A DNA stretch of 22,498 bases from Bryobacteraceae bacterium (GTDB lineage: Bacteria > Acidobacteriota > Terriglobia > Bryobacterales > Bryobacteraceae). The stretch covers positions 1 to 22,498 of the forward strand of contig JARKOC010000149.1 of the NCBI GenBank assembly GCA_029975915.1. Direction: 5' to 3'. Positions within the stretch are counted from its first letter, which is position 1, and every line of letters begins with the position of its first letter. The position numbers and the translations under genes were made by a program. Below the pieces are notes generated by a model that worked only from the letters and a program-made list of their open reading frames with translations, did no database searches and was not told where the DNA came from. Of the stretch, positions 1 to 7,910 are shown piece after piece.

Positions 1-131
1 GCATCGACAAGCGTCTGGATCGGATAGTAGATCATCGGCTTGTCATAGACAGGCAACAGGTGCTTGTTGGTGATCTTGGTGAGGGGATACAGACGGCTAC
101 CCTTGCCGCCCGCCAGTACGACGCCTTTCAT
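1..131 (-). CDS. rmlA: Glucose-1-phosphate thymidylyltransferase-like sugar nucleotidyltransferase, N-terminal part (partial)
   Basis: Only the first 43 codons lie in the window; the gene continues past the left edge. The visible protein begins [18 protein letters not shown] and continues through [20 protein letters not shown]. This is the nucleotide-binding N-terminus of the RmlA/RffH family, with the G-G-x-G-S-R-L-x-P-L-T signature and the downstream Lys-Pro-Met-Ile-Tyr-Tyr block. Family members join a sugar 1-phosphate (usually glucose) to dTTP to give dTDP-sugar and pyrophosphate, the first step to dTDP-rhamnose and related sugars. A strong GGAGGAG ribosome site lies 7 bases before the ATG. 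It starts 26 bases after the EpsI gene on the same strand, so it is probably the next gene of that operon. Substrate and base specificity cannot be read from this fragment, and the gene symbol is provisional. Confidence 0.85.
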   Translation of the reverse strand, partial: MKGVVLAGGKGSRLYPLTKITNKHLLPVYDKPMIYYPIQTLVD

Positions 132-157
132 TGAACAACTCCTCCGTATTCGAAAGT

Positions 158-817
158 TTACTGAGCGGGGAAATGAGACATCAGGCTCGGAAAGACGAGT
201 TGGACGAATTCGGCTGCCGTCTTTTCTGCCGCCTGCACATCGCCGTTGAGTGCGGGAGCGATCACGCGAACGATGGATGTATCGGTCCGCCGGTATCGCA
301 ATCCGTCCAGCACGGTGTAGATCTTCGCCTGATACTCGTCGGCGATGATGCGCCGGGAGGTCTGATACCAGTAGAGAACCACACTTTTGTTTTCGCCCCT
401 GGATACGACCGAATGGTTGACCTGAATCGGCTCGGCTCGGCCAGGCACCTGCAAGAGAATGTGGTCTTCTCGCGACGATGTCCAACCGTTTCCAGGCAGG
501 CAGACCTTGGGCGAGTGTGGCGAGATGCCGGTGCGCTGAGTTTTGTAATAGGCCACGAAAAGGGAAACAGGAGTGCGGCCCTGATCGGAGACGTAGAAGC
601 GATTCAGAGAGTCATCCGACTGCAAGAGATTTTCGACATCCGTTTCGAGAGGGATGTCCCGCTCGAGGCGCCAGGGGCCGATGACGGTGGAGACTTCGGC
701 GAGAGGTCGCGCAACCGGCACGACTTCCGTCTTGGGATAGGCATAGTAGATTCCGACCTGAATGAGCAACAGGACGGTGATGACGAGAGTATTCTTGGAG
801 GTGAAGAGGCGCTTCAT
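158..817 (-). CDS. epsI: EpsI family protein (exosortase-associated, DUF3485-like)
   Basis: A 219-residue protein with one N-terminal membrane segment (about residues 8-26) and a soluble, presumably periplasmic, domain. The diagnostic part is the block at residues 91-112, running from Y-K-T-Q-R-T-G through [12 protein letters not shown]. Together with the early I-G-x-W motif (about 46-49), it matches the EpsI family found beside or fused to exosortases. The biochemical role of EpsI is not established; it was first named in methanolan exopolysaccharide synthesis. The start codon overlaps the exosortase stop by 4 bases (814-817), so the two are probably translationally coupled. In many genomes EpsI is fused to the exosortase C-terminus; here the two are separate. 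Confidence 0.88.
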   Translation of the reverse strand: MKRLFTSKNTLVITVLLLIQVGIYYAYPKTEVVPVARPLAEVSTVIGPWRLERDIPLETDVENLLQSDDSLNRFYVSDQGRTPVSLFVAYYKTQRTGISPHSPKVCLPGNGWTSSREDHILLQVPGRAEPIQVNHSVVSRGENKSVVLYWYQTSRRIIADEYQAKIYTVLDGLRYRRTDTSIVRVIAPALNGDVQAAEKTAAEFVQLVFPSLMSHFPAQ

Positions 818-1698
818 TCTGGTGTCCCGTCGGTTCGCGGCAGGAAGCTCTTGATGATCAGGTGGGTTGCCACCAGTAAGACGCCGGCAATGGTGGTGAG
901 TACAGCGCCTTCAAGTGCGTGGAGAACCCCCTGGGCAAGTTCGGGCTTGTACTGATAGAAGATGCCGGTGAGGGTGACGCGAAACGCATTGACTCCGATA
1001 CCAATCGGCAAAGTGGCGAGAACGAGAAACACCTTCATCCAGCGTTGCGGGGCAAAGAAATGTCCGTAAACCAAGGCGAAGAAGAGCAACGCCATGAGCG
1101 ACCGGATCCCGCTACAAGCCTCGGCAACGTTGAGTGTATGTTCAGCCAGTTCGAGGACGTTGCCCTCACGAATGGCGGCGATCCCGATGGCCTGGAGCGA
1201 AAGTTCGGCAACCTGGCTGGCCAGTAGTTGGAGGGGGAGGGTGATCTGGCTGTAGATGAACAATGGAATCCTGATCATGAAGAGGGAAAGGGCCAATGGA
1301 AACGCCATAGCCCGCACCATGGGGAAGCCACAGGTGGCCAGCAGGATGCCCAGCGCTGAGATCAGGAAGGCGGTGCGCATCAGGAACATGTCGGCGCCGG
1401 CAGTACCGGCCAGCAACTGAACAAAGCCCCAAATGATGAGCAGGTAGCCCGACCAATGAGGCCGTAATGAGATTTGGAGCAACTTGTCACGGCGCTCCCA
1501 AATGATGAAGAGCACGGCCGCCGGTACGAACAGGCCGTGGTTCATGTCGTCGTTGGTCACCCATTCGTAGGCCATGCGCGCCAAGACGGGTGCGTAGAGT
1601 ATGAGAACCAACCCGGAAAGCAGAGCGATAACATGCCAGGGCACTTTCGCTTGAGTGGTCCCAGCATTCTCTGCAAGCGCGGTATCGATTGGGGCCAT
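814..1698 (-). CDS. xrt: Exosortase (EpsH/XrtA-type membrane transpeptidase)
   Basis: A polytopic membrane protein of about 294 residues with roughly eight hydrophobic segments. The three exosortase landmarks are all present. With this start they are Cys195 in E-A-C-S-G-I-R-S-L, Arg240 in N-A-F-R-V-T and His260 in H-A-L-E-G. These are the proposed catalytic triad of the family, which cleaves C-terminal PEP-CTERM-type sorting tails and attaches the protein to a surface polymer. The start is uncertain. The open frame extends upstream to an ATG at 1716 and a TTG at 1740 (308 residues), and none of the three has a convincing ribosome site; conserved sequence begins well inside all of them. The stop overlaps epsI. 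No PEP-CTERM substrate gene is visible in this window, so the sorting target, if any, is elsewhere. The exosortase subtype cannot be fixed by eye. Confidence 0.9.
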   Translation of the reverse strand: MAPIDTALAENAGTTQAKVPWHVIALLSGLVLILYAPVLARMAYEWVTNDDMNHGLFVPAAVLFIIWERRDKLLQISLRPHWSGYLLIIWGFVQLLAGTAGADMFLMRTAFLISALGILLATCGFPMVRAMAFPLALSLFMIRIPLFIYSQITLPLQLLASQVAELSLQAIGIAAIREGNVLELAEHTLNVAEACSGIRSLMALLFFALVYGHFFAPQRWMKVFLVLATLPIGIGVNAFRVTLTGIFYQYKPELAQGVLHALEGAVLTTIAGVLLVATHLIIKSFLPRTDGTPE

Positions 1699-1851
1699 GT
1701 TCTGACAGTGTGGCATAAAAGCCGCTAAAACGGCTGACAAGTCAGGGGTATGCGGTACTAGGCAATTACCGGACTGGTGCCATGGCAGCCGTCAACGCTG
1801 CTCAGAGAGATGAACCAGACGAATCTCGCAGACAACACATGGGCCAGTGCC

Positions 1852-3474
1852 TCAAGGAATGAGCACTCGGAGCCCCTTCATGTACCAAGGACGTACGGCG
1901 CCCGGCATCATCTTTGAGATGGACGACAGTCTCACAAAATCATCTTCCTCAAGTGCTCTTGTCAGACGTAGAAACACTAGGTAGGTCACCACGCCGACAA
2001 GTACGCCTACGACAAGGGAGATCCATGGAATAGAAAAGCGCGAAGACAGAAGAACGCAAAAAGCCATGAATAGACCAGAAGCAACAACGCGCGCCAGGCG
2101 GTTCCAGGGGATTTTAACTGGATGATGCCTGGACAGCAGACTCCAGCCGATAGCCATTCCAGCCAACTGGGAAAATCCGTTGCACCAGGCGGCGCCGACG
2201 CTGCCAAACGGCGGAATGAGCAGATAAGCCAAGGAAAGGTTAATTACGCTGGCGTAACCGGTGCAGCGGATCATGAGATCCTGCCGCTCGGCAGCGCTGC
2301 AAAACTGCTCGACGGGCAATAGAAACGCGCGTCCAAACCCCAAGGCTCCGACGATGGCCAAGACAGGAATGGCTGGCAGGTACTGTGACCCGTAGAGAAC
2401 AGTCATAAGTGGTCCGCTGAGCACAGCGAGGCCAAAAGTGACGGGAATCGCAACGAGAGCAATATAACGGACCAGTGTCGAAATCATACGGGTTGCACTG
2501 GTTGGGTCGTTCAGGACACGATGCATGAGATTAATGCCGGCAACGAGAGAAACAGAGCGGTAGAGGATTGTGGTCTGTTGAACAAGAGAAAAGGAAATTG
2601 AGTAGAAGGCTATGTCTTTGGGAGTCGCGAAAGCCTTCAGAAACAACAATTCAGATCGATCCCAAACAACCAAATTTACAAGTTGCAAGGCTAATGTTTG
2701 CACGGAAAATTTAATGATTCTTTTTTTAAGTTCATTGTCGATGCCGATTGCAGACAAAGCGTCTTGACTCACGGTAGACAAGAATTTAAAATTTTTAACA
2801 TAAGCGAAATATACAAACGAAAAACTAATAATGCGGCCCAAAAGAAAAGAAGCAATAAGAAGAGTTGGGCCGAGTTTCAAGACAAGCACAACGACAGAGC
2901 AGAGAACATACACAGTAGTCCCTATAGCGGAGGCGCGAATATTTGACATCATGTCTTTAATCGCCGTATTGGCTCCGGCGAACACAGCCATGAAAAGGCT
3001 CGGCACCATGGACGCAACGCCCAGTAACCCAAGTAAGTGGTAGTTTGCTGGAAGACTGTAAAGGACAAAGGCTGAGGCGGAAGCGAAGGCAACGGCCGCG
3101 AGAAGTGTTTGAGCCAGGCCAATGAGCTTCAGAACGGATCGGATGGTTGAAAACTGTTTCTTGGCTATGAGCTCCATCACATAACGGCGGACGACAATAA
3201 CAATGCCGCCTTGTCCTGCCAGAACTGCACTGAGCATTGCAATCCAAAGGACGAACACATAATAGCCCATGATTTCCGGGCCAAATGTCCTGGCGGCAAA
3301 TATTGAGATAAGCGTTCCGGCGATGAACGTGAACAAATTGTCCATAGAATGCCAGAACGAATTCTTGAAGATGAAACTGCTATCGGTTTTGACGTCGGAA
3401 GTCGGGGGCAAGCCAGAACTGGAGGCCCATGCGGGTGTTGGTGGGCGTGGCTCGATGTTATTGTTATTGCTCAT
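1852..3474 (-). CDS. Polysaccharide flippase, Wzx/MOP superfamily
   Basis: A 540-residue integral membrane protein with about 12-14 hydrophobic helices after a proline-rich, presumably cytoplasmic tail of about 30 residues. The first helices (F-x-A-G-T-L-I-S-I-F-A-A-R-T-F-G-P-E-I-M-G-Y-Y) carry the usual Wzx/RfbX pattern of an arginine followed by a G-P-x-x-x-G-x-Y turn. Such proteins move lipid-linked oligosaccharide repeat units from the inner to the outer face of the cytoplasmic membrane. Its ATG lies inside the last codons of the SGNH-like gene (4-nt overlap), which argues for joint expression. The middle of the gene is strikingly AT-rich: 2701-2760 has 21 G+C of 60 and 2761-2820 has 18 of 60, far below the heptose genes downstream. 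This is common in O-antigen-type flippases and may reflect horizontal exchange. The exact substrate is unknown. Confidence 0.85.
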   Translation of the reverse strand: MSNNNNIEPRPPTPAWASSSGLPPTSDVKTDSSFIFKNSFWHSMDNLFTFIAGTLISIFAARTFGPEIMGYYVFVLWIAMLSAVLAGQGGIVIVVRRYVMELIAKKQFSTIRSVLKLIGLAQTLLAAVAFASASAFVLYSLPANYHLLGLLGVASMVPSLFMAVFAGANTAIKDMMSNIRASAIGTTVYVLCSVVVLVLKLGPTLLIASFLLGRIISFSFVYFAYVKNFKFLSTVSQDALSAIGIDNELKKRIIKFSVQTLALQLVNLVVWDRSELLFLKAFATPKDIAFYSISFSLVQQTTILYRSVSLVAGINLMHRVLNDPTSATRMISTLVRYIALVAIPVTFGLAVLSGPLMTVLYGSQYLPAIPVLAIVGALGFGRAFLLPVEQFCSAAERQDLMIRCTGYASVINLSLAYLLIPPFGSVGAAWCNGFSQLAGMAIGWSLLSRHHPVKIPWNRLARVVASGLFMAFCVLLSSRFSIPWISLVVGVLVGVVTYLVFLRLTRALEEDDFVRLSSISKMMPGAVRPWYMKGLRVLIP

Positions 3475-4616
3475 GACTGAGTTGGTGTAAGAATTTGTTT
3501 AGCAACAATTTGAGCGACGAAGCGGGCCCCTTCTTCGCAGAAATGAAAATGGTCGCTATAAATGCCAATACGAGAGGGCAAATGAGCCCGGAGGTCAACG
3601 TTCTCCACGCCGTATTCATTGCAAACGTCGGTGGTGATGGCATCGGAGTGCTTACAGAGTTTGAAAAGATCTGAGTGGGAAAGGAATCGTGCTGGAGCGC
3701 GATCTTTCGGATGACCTATTCTTCCACTCCAAAGATGTCTCTCTTCTTCTTGGGTGAACGAGGGTTTCTCAAGCCAGGGCTGTCGAATGAAGATGATGCG
3801 GTAGTTTTGCGAGCGCGACAATGCAATAAGACGTCGGAGGTTTTGTATGTATTTGTCAAATACATGCTCTGGCGTGGAAGGAAGCGTGGCGTGGTTTTGA
3901 ATGAGCGCACGACTTGCGCGCTCGGATGCATTATGATTTCCAATGGATGGATGGTGAGTGATTGCGTGGAAGATCACTATGCGGAGATATTTATAAAGAT
4001 CTTTGATGGCGAGGTGCTTCAGAGAGTATGCTATCTTCGGATGGTTGAAAAATATCGTTTCGAGAGGAATATCTGACGGAAGACAAGTTGCAGGGGCGCC
4101 AGCCCCAAGCCACCTGAGGAAATCTGAAAAGCCTGTCATTATGATCAGTGCTCCGAGGTTTGGGTAAGCAGGATGTAGTGCCTCTAGCATTTGACAGACC
4201 GCAGTGGAATCGAATTCAGACCGAGCGACAAGGCCGACATGTGCCCGTGAATGACCCAAAATGCTGAGCGATTGCGGTTGGTTGAGGATTGCCTGCAATT
4301 GTGCGGACCAGGTCTTGTGCTGGTCGAGTAAACCACACTCAGCGGCACTGCCGCCCAGCACCAGGACTCGAAAGCAATCTTTGCCAGGCGGTGGCTCATC
4401 GCCGCGTTCACCTTGGGAATTCACTCTGTAAGTTACGTCCCGCTGGTGGAGAGCCGGAAAGGCATTAGGATTCAAATGCCATTTCAAGTGCGTATGGGGA
4501 ATGTGCACGAAGGGACGGAGGATGTGCTTTAAAAAAAACCGGGCTGAGAGTTCGGCGGCAAACGCCAGGAGCAGGATGCCGAGGATTGCTGCGAATGCCA
4601 GAGGAAGAAAAGACAT
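3471..4616 (-). CDS. SGNH-hydrolase-like protein with N-terminal membrane anchor
   Basis: A 381-residue protein with one hydrophobic segment at residues 3-21 and a domain that looks like an SGNH/GDSL fold. The candidate nucleophile is Ser90 in V-L-V-L-G-G-S-A-A-E. A T-G-F-S-D stretch at 161-165 sits where the third SGNH block would be expected. A D-x-x-H pair, Asp355 and His358 in Y-S-D-H-F-H-F, near the C-terminus matches the final block. Family members are esterases, or O-acetyltransferases and deacetylases acting on sugars. It is the first gene of the minus-strand operon and overlaps the flippase by 4 bases, so a role in adding or removing acyl groups on the exported glycan is plausible. 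The fold assignment rests on motif spacing only. The substrate and reaction direction are unknown, and overall similarity to named esterases is not obvious. Confidence 0.7.
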   Translation of the reverse strand: MSFLPLAFAAILGILLLAFAAELSARFFLKHILRPFVHIPHTHLKWHLNPNAFPALHQRDVTYRVNSQGERGDEPPPGKDCFRVLVLGGSAAECGLLDQHKTWSAQLQAILNQPQSLSILGHSRAHVGLVARSEFDSTAVCQMLEALHPAYPNLGALIIMTGFSDFLRWLGAGAPATCLPSDIPLETIFFNHPKIAYSLKHLAIKDLYKYLRIVIFHAITHHPSIGNHNASERASRALIQNHATLPSTPEHVFDKYIQNLRRLIALSRSQNYRIIFIRQPWLEKPSFTQEEERHLWSGRIGHPKDRAPARFLSHSDLFKLCKHSDAITTDVCNEYGVENVDLRAHLPSRIGIYSDHFHFCEEGARFVAQIVAKQILTPTQS

Positions 4617-4663
4617 GGCTCAGTGTATGGTTGAACGAACTGTCCAGGGCGGAGCGTTTCAGT

Positions 4664-4691
4664 ATCATAGCAGAGGAATGATTGCGCTCAA
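4664..4691 (-). promoter_or_regulatory. Candidate sigma70-type promoter for the SGNH/flippase operon
   Basis: Read on the minus strand, TTGAGC (4686-4691) is followed after a 16-base spacer by TATGAT (4664-4669). The TG two bases before the -10 box makes it an extended -10. The predicted start would be about 40 bases upstream of the SGNH-like ATG at 4616. It is the best-looking promoter in the window, though judged by eye only. Confidence 0.5.
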
Positions 4692-4993
4692 AGTTCTGTT
4701 TATCAGTAGGTTCCGGGACAGACGTACCATGACCACGACGAGGAGCCACGGTCGGGAGCAAGGCGTTCAGTGTTTGCGGAGAGGCAGGTGGCGGCCGGGC
4801 TGAATAGGAAGTGCGCGAATGAATGTGCCTCGACTGCCGTTGTCGCCGTACAGGGCGCATGTCAAATCTGACCGCGACGGCAGCGGCTCATTGAGACCGC
4901 ACACCCAAGAAGGCATCGCTCTTTGGACTGGTGCGAAATTGGTGCGGCGGCGGAAGGCGGAAGATGGACGAGACGGTTCTAGACCAATGGCGG

Positions 4994-5021
4994 TTGTGCC
5001 AAATACACCATGTGCTAGGAT
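4994..5021 (+). promoter_or_regulatory. Candidate promoter for the methyltransferase gene
   Basis: TTGTGC (4994-4999), a 16-base spacer and TAGGAT (5016-5021), the last preceded by TG-C as in an extended -10. The start would lie about 35 bases before the ATG at 5064. The -35 match is weak. The same TTGTGC hexamer appears in the candidate promoter at 11443, which may be chance. Confidence 0.35.
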
Positions 5022-5063
5022 GTCGGGAACGAGGCGGGGAGGAGGCACGGGAAAGGCCCAAAC

Positions 5064-5909
5064 ATGGATGGGAAACTACTGGCATACAAGGGACGGACGG
5101 CTGAAAGCGTCAGAGCACAATATGAAATTGAAAAAGAACTAGCTCTTCGTCTTAAGAACGCGCCACGGGAAGAGCGGGCAAAACTCTATCCAGCCGTTTA
5201 TAACGAACTGTTTCAACGGGTGCCTGATCATCCCCAGAATACAAAACAGGGAACGGCGAGACAGGCCCAAACGCTTCGCGTCCAGCATCGAATTCTGGCC
5301 CCGTACTTAAACCCAGGCGTGAGCTTCCTGGAAATAGGTGCAGGCGATTGTGCGCTAAGCCACGGGGTAGCTCCAAAAGTAAGACAGGTGTTTGGGCTAG
5401 AGGTCTCCTCGGAAATTCCACGAGCTGGCGAGGACCCGACCAATTTCACATTTGTCCTATCGGACGGGGTGGGTGTCCCCCTGGATGCGAACAGCATCGA
5501 TGTCGCGTTCAGTTGGCAAGTAGTGGAACACATACACCCAGAAGATGCGGCCGGGCAATTGCGTGAGATCTTCCGCGTACTCAAGCCGCATGGGATATAC
5601 CTGTGCGTTACGCCAAACCGTTTAATCGGACCGGGCGATGTTTCGATCTTCTTTGACCGCGAGTCGCAAGGACTACATCTGAAAGAATACTCGGTTCGTG
5701 AACTGGCCGAACTCTTCACGGGTGCCGGCTTCCGGCGGGTTTGGGTCGAACGCTTACTGTGGGGGACGCGCCGAGTCCGGTTGCCTATCTGGCCAATGGC
5801 ATTTCTGGAGCACTTGCTCGAGATGCTTCCCTGGGCGCTTCGCGTGAAGATCGCACGAACGAAGTTTATGAAGCGGGTACTCGACCTCACGGTTGGCGCC
5901 CAGAAGTAA
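5064..5909 (+). CDS. Class I SAM-dependent methyltransferase
   Basis: A 281-residue protein with a Rossmann-type methyltransferase core from about residue 85. Motif I is F-L-E-I-G-A-G-D-C-A-L-S (88-99), which binds S-adenosylmethionine. A conserved acidic residue follows in G-L-E-V (Glu113), and the post-core block V-A-F-S-W-Q-V-V-E-H-I-H-P-E-D lies at 147-161. The segment R-E-I-F-R-V-L-K-P-H-G after it is typical of the Methyltransf_11-type group. An AAAGG ribosome site sits 7 bases before the ATG. The C-terminal extension of about 80 residues is not recognised. Placement in a polysaccharide locus suggests a glycan or lipid-carrier intermediate as methyl acceptor, but this is inference; the substrate cannot be seen from sequence. 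Confidence 0.85.
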   Translation: MDGKLLAYKGRTAESVRAQYEIEKELALRLKNAPREERAKLYPAVYNELFQRVPDHPQNTKQGTARQAQTLRVQHRILAPYLNPGVSFLEIGAGDCALSHGVAPKVRQVFGLEVSSEIPRAGEDPTNFTFVLSDGVGVPLDANSIDVAFSWQVVEHIHPEDAAGQLREIFRVLKPHGIYLCVTPNRLIGPGDVSIFFDRESQGLHLKEYSVRELAELFTGAGFRRVWVERLLWGTRRVRLPIWPMAFLEHLLEMLPWALRVKIARTKFMKRVLDLTVGAQK

Positions 5910-6007
5910 GGGAATGGTCAAGGTGCCAAAATGGCCAGTTCTTGCATTTTGCGATGTTTGCATCGTGGCAAGTCTGAAGTGCAGTAAACTCGTACCGGGA
6001 ACAATCA

Positions 6008-6982
6008 ATGTCTAAAATTTTAGCTAGTATCTTGCAGGGGGCATATGGCGACTATTACGAGCAGGCCCTATGCTTAAAGCATTTGGCTCTGACAAACCCC
6101 GATATTACTCTAAAGCTTTACGCTGCGTCCGAACATCGCCTGAAAGAGTTGAAAATACTTGATTTTAGTTTTGCCTCCTCGTTTGAGCACTGGACCGAGA
6201 TGGCAAGCGCGCCGATTGACGAAGTCCTACAGTTCCATGTCAGAGACGTGGAGTTTCAACAGGATGTGTACAAGAATCTTCCTGGCCGCATCCAGAACAT
6301 GATTGATCTTCACGTCAACCACACTCCTTGGAACTATTTGAGAAAAATTATCCCGGTCAAGCCGGAACATCAAATTTTATTGAATCAGGAAGGACAATCT
6401 AAAGTTTCAGACATCCTAAAGACAAGCGGCATCGATGATTCTGTGTTCATGAAGCCCACAATTGGATTTCTGTGGCGGCATCGTAAGAATACTGGCGCCG
6501 TGAAGCCATACCTGCAACAATCGGCGGAGGAGCTTGTCAATAAATATTCAAATGTGTTTCGTCGTGTTTTGAAAACTTATGATTGCTCCGTGCTGATCTG
6601 CGGAATGCGTGTTAAGCGGAATGAAGAGAACTTTTATCGTGTGGATGGCAAGTATCCAGAGTTTGGACTCGACCTGCCGGCGGATCGGTGCTACTACCTG
6701 GGAGGTCTCAGTTGGGCGGCTGAAGTCGAAATTCTGAATCGCTGTTCGTTTTGCGTTGGACATCCTTCAGGGTTCACTGAGGCGCTTGAGATTCGGAGAC
6801 CTGGGAGCGTTATGCTGGTGGACCCCCTGCCGCATTATCTATTGAAGCTATTGAAGTACCGGATGCCGTTTTTCGGTAACATGACGCCCCGGGGAATGAT
6901 GGAGTTGTGGAGGTTCAGGGATTCAGAGGAAAGGCTCTTCAGGAGAATTTCGAGGCGAATTGAAGGTTGCGTGACAGGGTGA
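6008..6982 (+). CDS. Unassigned protein, possible GT-B-fold (GT9-like) glycosyltransferase
   Basis: A 324-residue soluble protein that I cannot place firmly. The start, S-K-I-L-A-S-I-L-Q-G-A-Y-G-D-Y-Y-E-Q-A-L followed by a helix and a strand (L-K-L-Y-A-A), resembles the first beta-alpha unit of GT-B enzymes such as heptosyltransferase-like GT9 proteins. In the C-terminal half, the block C-S-F-C-V-G-H-P-S-G-F-T-E-A-L-E (246-261) looks like the donor-site loop where GT-B enzymes carry an S-G-x-x-E motif. A GGGA ribosome site lies 7 bases before the ATG. The coding sequence is AT-rich relative to the downstream heptose genes (6361-6420 has 21 G+C of 60), suggesting a different history. It sits 98 bases after the methyltransferase and 44 bases before the ATPase on the same strand. 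A glycosyltransferase role is a guess from shape and context. Confidence 0.5.
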   Translation: MSKILASILQGAYGDYYEQALCLKHLALTNPDITLKLYAASEHRLKELKILDFSFASSFEHWTEMASAPIDEVLQFHVRDVEFQQDVYKNLPGRIQNMIDLHVNHTPWNYLRKIIPVKPEHQILLNQEGQSKVSDILKTSGIDDSVFMKPTIGFLWRHRKNTGAVKPYLQQSAEELVNKYSNVFRRVLKTYDCSVLICGMRVKRNEENFYRVDGKYPEFGLDLPADRCYYLGGLSWAAEVEILNRCSFCVGHPSGFTEALEIRRPGSVMLVDPLPHYLLKLLKYRMPFFGNMTPRGMMELWRFRDSEERLFRRISRRIEGCVTG

Positions 6983-7026
6983 GGCGCCTGAGACGATAAT
7001 AGTGGGCATCAAGTGATTCGGCTTTA

Positions 7027-7896
7027 ATGTACTACCAGCACTTTGGCTTGACCAAGCCGCCCTTCTCCAACACGCCGGACCCGGACTTCCTCTTTGAGAG
7101 CAAGCAGCACTCCGAGGCGCTGGCGATTCTCTTCTACGGCGTGATGGCTCGCAAGGGCTTCATGTGCCTGACAGGCGAGGTAGGAACGGGCAAGACCCTT
7201 GTGCTTGAATGTTTGCGGCGCGCGCTGGCGACACGACCAGTCACCTTCGCATCGTTGATGCATTCCAGCGTGACGCCGGAGGAGTTCTTCGCGCTTTGCG
7301 CCCAGGACTTCGGGCTTGATTGCTTCGAGAAGCCCAAGATTCAAATTCTGTTGGAGTTGCACCGGTATCTGATCCGGCAGGCCTCGGAGAAGCGAGTCAC
7401 TTGCCTCATCATCGACGAGGCTCAGAATTTGGAGCCACGGGTGCTTGAGGAGATCCGGCTGCTTGGGAATCTCGAGACCCCAACTCACGGAAAGCTTCTT
7501 CAAGTTGTTCTGGCTGGACAGCCTGAGTTTGATCAGATGCTGGATTCATTTGGGCTGCGGCAGTTACGCCAGAGAATTGAGTTGCGGTGGCGGCTCACAC
7601 CATTCACCCCTCAGGAGACCAGCAAGTACATCGATAGCCGGCTGGATCGTGCAGGGTTGCCGGACCAGCAACTCATCCCGGATGCGGTTAAGGACGCGAT
7701 TTACGAGCAGAGTAAGGGCATCCCGCGTTTGGTGAACGTACTGTGCGACAACCTGCTGCTCTCGGTGTTCTCGAGTGGAGAGGAACGAGCTTCCGTCGAG
7801 AGATTGTCGGAAGTCTGCCGGGACCTGTTTCCGGCACTTCGGCTGGAGGCGCCGCAGAACACTGACGGCGCCATGGGTTCACCTGGGGCTGCGTAA
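7027..7896 (+). CDS. ExeA-like AAA ATPase, exosortase/EPS-system-associated
   Basis: A 289-residue ATPase opening with M-Y-Y-x-x-F-G-L-x-x-P-P-F-S-x-x-P-D-P, the hallmark of the ExeA/GspA-type family and of the 'putative secretion ATPase' found in PEP-CTERM/exosortase polysaccharide loci. Walker A is G-E-V-G-T-G-K-T (50-57) and Walker B is C-L-I-I-D-E-A-Q-N (126-134, Asp130 and Glu131). The V-L-A-G-Q-P-E-F stretch and the later G-I-P-R-L-V-N sensor-type motif also fit. No membrane segment or C-terminal peptidoglycan-binding domain is present. It probably powers or regulates assembly of the export machinery in the cytoplasm. No good ribosome site precedes the ATG. It converges on the TPR gene with only 14 bases between the stops. 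Confidence 0.88.
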   Translation: MYYQHFGLTKPPFSNTPDPDFLFESKQHSEALAILFYGVMARKGFMCLTGEVGTGKTLVLECLRRALATRPVTFASLMHSSVTPEEFFALCAQDFGLDCFEKPKIQILLELHRYLIRQASEKRVTCLIIDEAQNLEPRVLEEIRLLGNLETPTHGKLLQVVLAGQPEFDQMLDSFGLRQLRQRIELRWRLTPFTPQETSKYIDSRLDRAGLPDQQLIPDAVKDAIYEQSKGIPRLVNVLCDNLLLSVFSSGEERASVERLSEVCRDLFPALRLEAPQNTDGAMGSPGAA

Positions 7897-7910
7897 GCCT
7901 CAGGCGCGGA

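Larger units (their letters stand above)
4617..5063. other. Divergent intergenic region, no gene seen
   Basis: This 447-bp stretch separates the minus-strand flippase operon from the plus-strand methyltransferase. It holds one candidate promoter facing each way (listed separately). The open frames crossing it have arginine-rich, low-complexity translations without recognisable motifs and look accidental. No tRNA-like clover leaf, clear terminator or strong long repeat was seen. The long distance between the two promoters leaves room for regulator binding, but no operator can be named. Confidence 0.5.

Noticed and set aside
131..955. Long plus-strand open frame (274 codons) opposite epsI and the exosortase end
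   Set aside because: It lies antisense to two well-supported genes with recognised motifs; its translation has no domain-like pattern and simply mirrors their codon bias.
1720..1743. Two small adjacent inverted repeats near the exosortase start (AGCCG/CGGCT and CTGAC/GTCAG)
   Set aside because: Five-base stems are expected by chance; they may lie inside the coding frame if the TTG start is used, and no T tract or known element follows.
3675..4076. Plus-strand frame of 133 codons opposite the SGNH-like gene
   Set aside because: Antisense to a coding sequence with conserved SGNH-type blocks and tight overlap with its operon partner; no supporting signal.
4819..5142. Plus-strand open frame of 107 codons in the divergent intergenic region
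   Set aside because: Arginine- and glycine-rich translation without motif, overlapping the start of the methyltransferase in another frame and crossing its candidate promoter.
5952..5965. Small hairpin CGATG-tttg-CATCG between the methyltransferase and the GT-B-like gene
   Set aside because: A five-base stem with no following T run; too weak to call a terminator.
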